Assembly (NCBI GenBank): GCA_039545355.1
Contig: BCJJ01000104.1
Span: 1 to 19,087, forward strand
Length of the DNA stretch: 19,087 bases
Direction of reading: 5' to 3'
Source: Trichosporon coremiiforme
Taxonomy: Eukaryota; Basidiomycota; Tremellomycetes; Trichosporonales; Trichosporonaceae
Below, one piece after another: positions 7,323 to 15,295 of the stretch. The position numbers were made by a program, and so were the translations under genes. The notes beneath the pieces were generated by a model that did not search any database, was not told where the DNA came from, and saw nothing but the letters and a program-made list of their open reading frames with translations. The first letter of the stretch is position 1; every line of letters starts with the position of its first letter.

Positions 7323-9049
7323 CTATGCCTCCTGACCGGCGATGAGACGCTCGCCCTTGATCGTGTCTCCCGGCTTTGCTTCGAACCCGGGGCCAAACTC
7401 GCAGTCCTTGATGTTGGCCTTCTCCCCGATACGCACGTGGGGGCAGAGAATCGCATTCTCGAGCCTCGCGTTCTCCTCGACCGTAACCCAGTCCCAGAGG
7501 ACACAGTTTGTGAGCTTGGCACCGCGGCCAATGTTGCAATGCCGTCCGACGATGCACTTTTTGATGCTTGCTCGGTCGCCGACACGCGAACCCTCTCCGA
7601 CGAGCGAGTCGGGCGAGATCTGCGCCGACGCCGAGATCTCGTCGGCAGGTCCGCTGGGCTGCTGGGGCTGGTGCGACAGCGGCGTGCTGTGGACGCCCTT
7701 CGAGTTGCCGGACTGGAGAGCGGCGTGCTGAGCGGCGAGGTTGCGGACGACCCGCCTGTTGACCTCCCAGTAGCCGGGGAGGGAGTTGGCACGGATAATG
7801 TACTCTGGCTCCGGTGCAGTCGCCTTCTTGCCCTTCTCCGGGACCTCGGGCACCTCCGGACGGTGGATAATGACTCGGCACGTGAACGGAATCGGCTCGC
7901 GGCGGCGGCGCGCAGACTTGCCCCCCCGGGTCACGTTAGCCTTGAAGTCTGCCAGCTCCTCGCCGTCAGTGATACCCGACGGCAGAGGAGTGTGGTCGCT
8001 GAGCACGGATGACGGGGCGGACATCTCCTCCATGGCTCGGGCCTGCTTGTAAGATGTCGCCGTCGATCGGAGAAGGGCCTGTGCCAGTGGATCGCGACGC
8101 GGCGGGCACAGAACTATGGTCAGCTACGCCAAATATTTACACTCACTGGCCGCCCATCGGTGACCGAGACCCTCCTGCCAAGCTCCCTTCAGAAGCCAGG
8201 GAATGAACTGCTCTCGGACAGAGCTCAGGTCCTTGCCCCTTCTCGTGGCCAGCAGGTCCAGCACGGTGCGGCGGAGGACGTAGACGTGAGCGTCGAGCAG
8301 TCGGGTGCTAAGCGAGAGTGACGGGTGCGACTCGAGCAGGCTCATGCGCACGGAAAAGTCCTCCTCGAGGGTCTCGAGCGGCTCGATGAGGAGCAGCTCG
8401 TCCGTCTCCTTGTCGGTGGCAACAAGAAGCTTCTCCTCGCTGTCCTTAACAGACTCGGTCGGCTCGTAAAAGACGGACGTCAGCACGGCATCCGGACGAG
8501 CGCGGTGCTTGTCTAGGATGGACGCAAGCGTGAGATTGGACGGGAAAGACAGGTCGCAGGGGAGCAGAACAAAGTCGGACTTTCGTCAGCATGACTCTGA
8601 ACAGCGCCCTACCTTGATGTAGCTCCTAAACTGCTTCAGCAGACGCGCCGTGCCAATCTTCTCATTGTCGTCCTCGTCCTCGTCCTCCTCGCCATCGGTG
8701 TAGTTCTTCAAGGTAATGTGCAGCTTGTTGTTGCTCGAGTACTCGAGCTGGAGGTGCTCCGAGATTGCCGCCTCGGATTCGGGAGGGACGAGAATCAGGA
8801 CGTCTGTCAGTCCGGCGTCAAACACCCAGTCCAGGACAATGTTCACGATCGGCACGTTTCCGACGGGCATGAGAGCCTTCGGGAGGACGTTAGTTCCCTG
8901 GTTGAAAGGATACAAGCTGTTGTCAGCTTGGACGTCGGTGCGACTCACTTTTCGCCATTGCCGACGAGGATGACGGCCATGAAATCCTGCGTGGACACGG
9001 CTGTCCTCTTTTCGGACTGGACCTGCGCCCCGATCATGCTGGACGACAT
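7323..9049 (-). CDS. GCD1: Translation initiation factor eIF2B subunit gamma
   Basis: It is part of the catalytic gamma/epsilon subcomplex of eIF2B, the guanine nucleotide exchange factor for eIF2 and the target of phospho-eIF2 in the general amino-acid control. Exons are 9049-8949, 8916-8613, 8579-8147 and 8113-7323, giving 542 residues; introns are 32, 33 and 33 nt. The N-terminal pyrophosphorylase-like domain begins DFMAVILVGNGENLYPFNQG and continues TNVLPKALMPVGNVPIVN. An acidic stretch (DGEEDEDEDDNE) sits near residues 117-128, and FVLLPCDLSFPSN follows. The C-terminal part shows hexapeptide left-handed beta-helix repeats (SLVGEGSRVGDRASIKKCIV, GRGAKLTNCVLWDWVTVEEN, ARLENAILCPHVRIGEKANI). 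It starts at the ATG in AAAATG; an upstream in-frame extension lacks family similarity. It is divergent from the small gene at 9195. Confidence 0.93.
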
Positions 9050-9194
9050 TTTGCGTGCGAGTCGTTGACGATGGTTGAGTGTCGAAACGGTGGAGGAAGG
9101 ACAATGGGTGACAGGGAAGGCACGAGCCAACGTGAAATGAGTCGGTCGTGAAATTAATGCGCGGCGGTAACATTTCGGATGTCGTCACTGCACC
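9050..9194. promoter_or_regulatory. 145-bp bidirectional promoter between eIF2B gamma and the DMAC1-like gene
   Basis: The two start codons are only 145 bp apart on opposite strands, so both 5' UTRs and core promoters must fit here. No TATA box is evident. Confidence 0.5.
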
Positions 9195-9534
9195 ATGTCC
9201 CAGACTGAACAGAAACAGCCAACACAAACTCAGGCCGACACCCAGACGAAGCCTAAAGAGAAGCCGTGGCAGGACTGCCTGTAGGTGACTTGGGGGAATG
9301 CATGCTGACGCTCAGTGCATGCAAGCTGACAGGCGCCGCCGCCTTTTCCGGCGTAGGCATTTACGCGCTGATGGAGGCGAACAAGCAGGGGGCCTTCAGC
9401 AAGGTCCGGCCAAAGGGCGCGCCGATCGTCGGCGGGCCTATCACTGCTGCGTTGGGTGTCGGTGAGTGCAAGAGTTTTGCGCGTCGCTGACGACAGTCTT
9501 CCTGACGCTCGGTGTCGGTAGGTTGTTCATTTGA
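9195..9534 (+). CDS. Small two-span membrane protein, DMAC1/DUF4536-like
   Basis: This 89-residue protein has exons 9195-9280, 9316-9461 and 9497-9534, with two 35-nt introns. After a hydrophilic Gln/Thr/Lys-rich start (residues 1-26) comes DCLACK, a CxxC pair at Cys28/Cys31. Two hydrophobic segments follow, at about 33-50 (LTGAAAFSGVGIYALMEA) and 64-89. This architecture resembles the distal membrane-arm assembly component 1 (DUF4536) family of mitochondrial inner-membrane proteins linked to complex I assembly in animals. The match is by pattern only; fungal members are poorly studied. It is 72 nt from the convergent MON1 stop. The start is the first ATG, in context CACCATG. Confidence 0.72.
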
Positions 9535-9606
9535 TCAAGATATAGCATTACATACAGGACAACTCTATTGTATCTAACCAAACATGTACTCTACTCGGAG
9601 CGACAA

Positions 9607-11470
9607 TCAAAACACCGGAGCGTCTTTGAGGAAGAGGCGCGACTCTTCGGCCGTGACCCACTTGGCGACACGGTTTGCGGCACCGACAACGGCGCTCATG
9701 GAAAGCTTTGGCGACACGGCCACGTAAAGTTCGAATGGCTTCGTCAGCCATCCAAGAACGGCTTCGTGGTTGGTAGCAAGGTAGACCAGTTTCAGCGGCG
9801 TCTGCTGCCCGGAACGGGCATACAGCGCATCCTGTGCTCGTTGGTACAGCGTGATGAGACGTTTCCGGTCCGCAGTGTCCGGTCCGTACGGCTCCTCCCA
9901 TTCTGGCGCTGTCGACTGGATCAGCCCTCGCGATTTGTACACAAAGTGTCTCAACCCCGGAGCGCCAATCGCACCTGTGGTCAGCTTGGAAGAAGTTGCT
10001 ACACTCACCGACCGCGTAGCTATGCTGCTTGACGCAAGCTTCAATCTTGTCCAGCGACCCGTCCTTGATGAGCTGCGCCTCGACGCTGACGCGCCATTGC
10101 GACAGAGACTCGAACGCGTTGCGGTCGGCACTGATAAAGACAAGACCGACAGAGTCAGTCACATAACTGATGTAGGTGTGGACAAAGCCAGCCGTGTTGA
10201 ACTTTGGCAGACAGACCGGCAGCCATGTGTCTATCGTTCGTAGAGACGAGGACGTCTGGAGCATGTTGATTAACAGGTGCATGTCTGGGGTCAGCAGGAG
10301 ACAAAGTGAGAGCGCACCTGCTGGATGAATGGCGTGGCGACGTGGTCGCAGCAGCGTCGCAATCTTGCCGTCCGCGATGAGAAGGACGTAAAGCAAGTCC
10401 TGTTGTCAGCGGAGCGGCGCCTGCAGACGTACTTTAAACTTGGACGGAGGCATGAGCGCAGCCGCTGCAGTGTCGCGTAATGCCGGGGGCATGCGCAACA
10501 CCTCCAGAGTCGACGTCATGAACGTGAGATTGTCCTGACACGATCCGACGAGGTGCTTCAGGAAGCCCTCCGAGCCTTCCAGCAGCCTCGAGGGGTCAAA
10601 GTTGGATCTCCTTTGGAAGGCGCGCTGCAATTGCGCCGCGGACACGACACTGAGAATCTGCAGGTTCATGTACTCGAGGTGCATCCGGAGCTGCCGTCAG
10701 AGGCTTGAGCAACGTACGACTCACGATATACTCTGGCTCGCCCCAGTCGGAGACAGCGAAAAAGTACAGGTTCTCCTTGATACTGAATACGACCTTGCTG
10801 TCGCCGTGTTTGATCATCCGCGGAGCATCGTCTTCCGTCTGGAAAATTGAGATCAAGGCTTGCGCGATTCCCATCATGTTCGTGAGCGAGTCCTCGTCCT
10901 CGCCGTGATTTCTGCCGTCAGCTGAGAACGCCCAAGCACTCACAAAGCGAGAACGGGCTTGCCTGCGTTCGTGAGGACGTAGTAGCGTCGGGGGCTGAAG
11001 GCCTTGGAGTCCTCTGGAGACAGAACAGAAACATCTGGACGTCAATAAAGCTTACAAACGAACATACCCTTCGCTGAGATGGCCGAGGAGCTTGCTCGTG
11101 ACCGTCCCGGGCTCGGGCGCCACGACTTTTCGCGAAGGAGCTGTTGCCGCAGCTCACTCCTCGCGTCGGCAGCCATGGACAGCTTTCCCATGGATTCCTC
11201 GTCCTGAGTTTGCCGTTCATTTCCCTTGCCTTTCGATCGCGCATCCGGTTTTGGCGGCGTGCTCGCGGGGAACCGTCGGGGGGAAGGCTCGCCAGGCGAG
11301 ACCACCGCGCTGGCGGTGGACACTGTCGCTTTTGACGGGGTGAGCGCCAGGGGATACGGCGAGCGGGCACGCGGGGGCGTCGCAGGAGTTGAAGTCCCGG
11401 AGCATTGCTCTCGCTCCGGGGCCTCTGCGCTCATTGTTGGTGAAGGATGGTGGACGACGCCAAGAGACAT
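9607..11470 (-). CDS. MON1: Vacuolar fusion protein MON1 (Rab7 GEF subunit)
   Basis: MON1 with CCZ1 forms the guanine nucleotide exchange factor that recruits Rab7/Ypt7 to late endosomes and autophagosomes. Exons are 11470-11068, 11034-10944, 10911-10725, 10690-10433, 10399-10318, 10284-10009 and 9974-9607, giving 554 residues. The six introns are 33, 32, 34, 33, 33 and 34 nt. After a Ser/Pro-rich disordered N-terminus (~130 residues) come the three longin-like domains. Family landmarks are FSPRRYYVLTNAGKPVLAL, MMGIAQALISIFQ, HLEYMNLQILSVVSAAQLQR with FDPSRLLEGSEGFL, ADMHLLINML, ISADRNAFESLSQWRVSVE and GAPGLRHFVYKSRGL. The first intron could also end 21 nt later in frame; the 33-nt form is preferred because it matches the other introns and has TTGAC before the acceptor. 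Translation may instead start at the ATG at 11434, which has better context (ACAATGA). Confidence 0.9.
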
Positions 11471-11595
11471 CGCGTTCTGGTTGCCGACCGCATGCCGCGA
11501 ATCCGATGCCGCACCTCCACCCCGGAGAGCCTACATAGTCCGCGCCATTGACGATAGAAACCTTCCAACTTGCACATTCACCACACTCGGCACTG
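11471..11595. promoter_or_regulatory. 125-bp bidirectional promoter between MON1 and the GT69 gene
   Basis: Opposed start codons at 11470 (or 11434) and 11596 leave 125-161 bp for both promoters. No TATA box or other named site stands out. Confidence 0.45.
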
Positions 11596-13069
11596 ATGAG
11601 GATTCTGGGCCATGTAAGGTGGACACGCCCTGTCCTCTTGCTGGTCGCGTCGTCAGTGATCGCAGGCTGGTACCTGTATCTCGTCCCGCGACCTCAGTGG
11701 GTGGGACTGTTCCCTTCCCCAGCGTCACGCGGCCCCTCACCCGAACAGATGCCAGCCGCGAGCCCCCGACTGCAAGCCGTGCTCGACGGGCTGCAAGCGA
11801 ACCTGACCGCCGTCTACGACAAGTACAATGCAACAGTGCCCCCAGCCGTCTACCCGTCGCAAGCCCTCACCGACGCCCAGCTGGGACGGTACCGACATTT
11901 GCAGACGCCTTCCCTGACCCGGTCCGCCCGCATTCAGGCCAATGCACTTGGTCGTACGCCGCTACCGAAATACATGTTCACGACCCTGACACGCAACATT
12001 GGCGAGTCGCTGCCAGATTTGCTGGTCGCGCTTGCGACTGTTATCGATTTCGTCGCGCCAGAGCACACGAGCTTTTCGATTCTCGAAGGACCCAGCGATG
12101 ACTTGACGCCTGTCGTCCTGGAGGACGTGCTGCGTCCGTTGTTGCGGCACCTGAACGTGCCGGACTCGGCCGTCAACATTGTCACAGATGCACCGAAAGT
12201 GCAGTGGAACGAGGTCAACCGGATAGAGGAGCTCGCCAAGCTACGGAACCAAGCTCTCGAGCCGCTATGGGCGGACAGCTCGAAGCAGTATCTCGCCAGC
12301 ACGCCCGAGCACAAGCGGCGCACTGTCGGCACCGACGTCGCGGCCATCGTCTTCTTCAACGATGTGTTCATTCAAGCGAGTGACTTTTTGGAGCTGCTGC
12401 ACCAGCATTTCGTGAATGGACACGGCAACCCCGGTGTCGGCATTACGACTGCCTGGGATTGGATGGCGCGCGAGCCGGCACACTTTTACGACGTTTGGGT
12501 CGCTAGGACTGTGAGCCAAATGATGAAAGAGATGCTGACGACAGATCGACTCGGGCGACCTGTTCTACCCGATCCGCGGCGAGTGGTGGACCCCATCAGA
12601 AGAAATCCTCGACAGCTCTCCAAAGTCGCGGGCTGCGTTCGAAACCCTCACTCCGTTCCAAGCGTTCAGCAGCTGGAACGCGATGGCTGTGCTGTCACCG
12701 ACGCCATTCCTTCCTCCGTTCAGCGTGCGCTTCCGTCGATCAAACACTGATATCGACGAGTGCGCGGCCAGCGAGTGCACGCTGGTCGCGTCCGACTTTT
12801 GGAAATACGGCTGGGGACGCGTCGAGGTTGTACCATCCGTCCAATTGGCCTACTCGCACAAGGTCGCGGTAGACACCGCACTCGCACTGAAGCGGCGAAA
12901 GGTGATCCTAGGTTGGCATGATGGCGTGCCACCCTCAAATTACGACGGCCGGATCAGGTGGATCAAAGAGGCGCCACCAAAGATCCGCTGCCACCCCTGG
13001 CCAGAGCAGAAAGGCCTGGAGGCAAACGTATGGAAGACGACCAGGTGGGTCGCGCCCTACCTGTTGTAA
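11596..13069 (+). CDS. GT69 CAP59/CMT1-family alpha-1,3-mannosyltransferase-like protein
   Basis: It belongs to the CAP59/CMT1 (GT69) family, Golgi type II glycosyltransferases; Cryptococcus Cmt1 is an alpha-1,3-mannosyltransferase and Cap59 is needed for capsule. Exons are 11596-12510 and 12545-13069 with one 34-nt intron, giving 479 residues. A short basic N-terminus is followed by a signal-anchor at about residues 12-30 (VLLLVASSVIAGWYLYLVP) and a luminal stem. Family motifs in order are YMFTTLTRNIGESLPDLL, RIEELAKLRNQALEPL, AAIVFFNDVFI, AHFYDVWVAR, TPFQAFSSWNAMAVLSPTPF, DECAASECTLVASDFWKYG, VQLAYSHK and IRCHPWPEQ near the end. The exon 2 frame follows from the family block after TIDSGDLFYP. 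The acceptor substrate cannot be read from sequence; cell-wall, capsule or lipid glycans are all possible. Confidence 0.88.
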
Positions 13070-13470
13070 AATAGCACACCATGCAGCCGCATAACTCATG
13101 ATTGCCCTTAGGTATGCTTGTCTCGGGTTGCCTTCGGAGGGACGGGAACTTCGCGGCTAACGCATCACGATACACTATGTCTTGGGCCAAGACTTCAACG
13201 ATCACCGTCCGCTGCCAAGGCCGTAGTGGGTTCTCCCCAATTGGTCGCGCTCTCGCCGGGGACGAGTCCCACATCTCGCCATCCTCCGTGCCATCGCAGG
13301 CATCACCGTCAATGTTCACAAGCCAGCGAAGCAATGCCGTGAGACGGTCAGTCCGAAGCGGAGCTAGAAGCGCACAGAGCTGGGTCTGTTCAACAGGGTC
13401 ATACATCAGATCCTTTGGAGCTGCCGGACGAACTTCTGCCATGCAGGATATCCGTCCACATGCCCATGTC
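13070..13470 (-). other. Unresolved open frame downstream of the GT69 gene
   Basis: A minus-strand frame is open from about 13470 back through the GT69 stop. Its conceptual product includes VEQTQLCALLAPLRTDRL and NPLRPWQRTVIVEVLAQDI, which look protein-like but match no family I know. The same stretch is also open on the plus strand (13102-13578). There is no clear start or splice model, and the frame breaks near 13440 where all three minus frames look partly coding. It may be a decayed gene, a multi-exon hypothetical gene, or chance. Confidence 0.2.
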
Positions 13471-13767
13471 ATTCCATGGGTCATATCTACGGTACATGCA
13501 CTTATCAATCATCAAGCTGTCGTCTCGACCACAACATGCCATATGTCTGTGAGCCGCTCTCACTGCCTGGTGATGTAAGACTGAGACCCGGCCAGTGTTA
13601 ACCCCAAGATCTAGACGAAACTCCCCGACGTCGAACCCGCCGCGACCTCGAAGCGATCCCAAGTGATTTCGCTCCACCGTCGGACAAGCGTCTGAGCTCA
13701 GACTTTGGCGCCAGATTCGTTATTCTCACGTCGGAACTGTACCGAGAGTCGCACGAGACCGGAGCCC

Positions 13768-14181
13768 TCACTCGTTCAAGCGGTCTGCGAGAAATAGGGC
13801 GCGAGGAGTCGGGACTGAGTCGAACTGGTTGCGAGGAGTGGGGGTGATCGAGATTGTGGATATCGATGACTGACGATCCGATGGAAGGGCCTCGGAATAA
13901 CTAAGCGGGGGCATGCTCGCGTGGGTTAGGTTCGATGGAGCTGCATCACTGGAAGAGCTTGAATCCGAGCAGACACGGCTTGCGGTGGTGATATGGATCG
14001 GAACCTGGATACGCCACGCCGCCTCAGAAGATTGAAAATCCGGTTGCACTTGACCGGACGTGATGTAGAAGAGCGCCGGATGCAGGTGGCAAGGAGCCTG
14101 GATAAGTTCAATACGCATTTTCCCGTCTGGACGCCAAGATGGGTGCGCATGTGCTCGGACTCGCCAGATATGTAAATGCAA
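13768..14181 (-). CDS. Hypothetical Ser-rich protein, possible terminal exon
   Basis: An open frame on the minus strand encodes a plausible beta-rich segment (MRIELIQAP, HPALFYITSGQVQPDF, AAWRIQVPIHITTAS). A disordered Ser/Pro tail follows (SDSSSSSDAAPSN, SISTISITPTPRNQFD) and it ends ALFLADRLNE. There is no ATG at its upstream end, so it would be a last exon. The tail style resembles fungal arrestin-like or other adaptor proteins, but I cannot name a family. A GTGAGG sequence overlaps the stop, so an alternative donor is possible. Confidence 0.28.
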   Translation of the reverse strand: MHLHIWRVRAHAHPSWRPDGKMRIELIQAPCHLHPALFYITSGQVQPDFQSSEAAWRIQVPIHITTASRVCSDSSSSSDAAPSNLTHASMPPLSYSEALPSDRQSSISTISITPTPRNQFDSVPTPRALFLADRLNE

Positions 14182-14984
14182 TCTGGTCGTGGTGACTAGC
14201 TGACTTCGGGCGGACTGGGTGGCTATGAACAGGTGCCTGGACCGGCACCACCATACCTTTCGGCGCTAGTGCACAGCGTTGGTACCTGATCCCTAACGCC
14301 TGAATAACGGCCACACGAGTACCTGCATTTGAATTACTCGGCGTAAGCACATGCATGCTTCCCAGCGCGCCAGCACAGACTTCCCTACGACCACCTGAGC
14401 ATGCTGGGCACGCACCCGTAGCAGGGCTGTAAGTGGACGCCTCTGAGCCAGGACTTGGGAACAGGCGCACCTGGTGACCGCTCAGACAGCCGGCCCCCAC
14501 CTCTGTTCGGTTCGCAACCGGACGGTTCAAGGGTGACTAACCACGCACCCGAGAACCCCGCCCGACCAACGGCAAGTCACGTGCATCGGCTGATCTATTC
14601 TGGATACCCGGCAGAACGGTGCGAATGCCTTTAGGACGCCGCATGGCCGCATGGACTAGAGCGCTTAGCACACGTTATCGGGGGTCCAGGCGGGCCGCGG
14701 TTGGCCAGAAGACAGGGCTGGAGCGGCTATTGAGCAAAGTTGGGCCGCTCAAGCGTCTCGAGTGCACCATCGGTGAAATTCCAGAGACTGCCTGCAAACT
14801 GGCTTGCGTCATGAAGGCTAGTCTAGTGCTGCGCTCCCGGCGATTGGTCTGCGCACGCAGGGATATGCAAAGGAACCGCTGATAATAATTTTTCGCCCCT
14901 CGGACCATGGCCCGGACGCTGGAACTACGCCACCTTGCAAGCGCCTACGCGGAAGAAAGCCGGGTGAGATGTGCGGAATCAGAT

Positions 14985-15295
14985 GAAAAAAAAGTTTGAT
15001 CGGTGATTCCGCGACTCGGCGTGTGTACTCGGCATCGTTGTTGCTTTCGTTTCTTCTTCTCTTTCTTCTCTTCTCTCCTCTCCTCTCTCTTTTTCTGCAA
15101 TGCAACTAGCTACTATCGTCGCTTCGGTGCTCGCTAGAAGCAGTGCTAACTGACCCAACAGCGCGGACAGGCTTCTCCAAAAAAAAAAAAAAACGCTCCA
15201 CAGCGACCCTCAATTCATCTGGGAAAAGTTCCGTAACCCTTCCTTTTCAAGCCCTCCCCTGTTGTCGTCGCTTTCGACGTTAGACATCCCCCAAG
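14985..15295 (+). promoter_or_regulatory. URA2 promoter and 5' leader with pyrimidine tract and A16 run
   Basis: A purely pyrimidine tract of 47 nt (15050-15096) is followed by a 16-nt A run (15179-15194), and a shorter A run occurs near 14986-14993. Pyrimidine-rich start regions are typical of strongly expressed TATA-less fungal genes. Between them CTAACTGACCCAACAG, ending at 15161, looks like a branch site plus acceptor of a leader intron. A short ORF at 15100-15153 lies in the same place. Confidence 0.55.
15100..15153 (+). other. Possible 17-codon upstream ORF in the URA2 leader
   Basis: An ATG directly after the pyrimidine tract opens a 17-residue frame starting MQLATIVAS and ending at TGA. 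It would be a uORF if transcription begins in the tract, but part or all may be removed if the putative leader intron is used. It has no similarity I recognise to the arginine attenuator peptide. Confidence 0.3.

Larger units (their letters stand above)
13070..15295. other. 2.2 kb region without a confident gene
   Basis: Between the GT69 stop and the URA2 start I can support no complete gene. The left half holds two weak minus-strand frames (listed separately). From about 14200 to 14980 I see nothing coding, no tRNA and no clear repeat. The right end carries the URA2 promoter and leader. Confidence 0.5.

Noticed and set aside
6634..7881. A 415-codon minus-strand open frame across the PDAP1-like gene and eIF2B gamma
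   Set aside because: It overlaps exons of two recognised genes in another frame, and its Ser-rich end is only the complement of the acidic Ser/Glu tract.
11226..12101. A 291-codon plus-strand frame overlapping the MON1 start and the GT69 start
   Set aside because: It crosses two genes, is Arg/Ala/Pro-rich without motifs, and conflicts with the GT69 frame that carries the family blocks.
14440..14540. tRNA-like GGTTC sequences
   Set aside because: A T-loop-like string occurs, but I could not pair acceptor, D and anticodon arms around it.
15179..15194. A16 run as a retroposon tail
   Set aside because: There is no target-site duplication or element upstream; it sits in a normal gene leader and is better read as a promoter or leader homopolymer.
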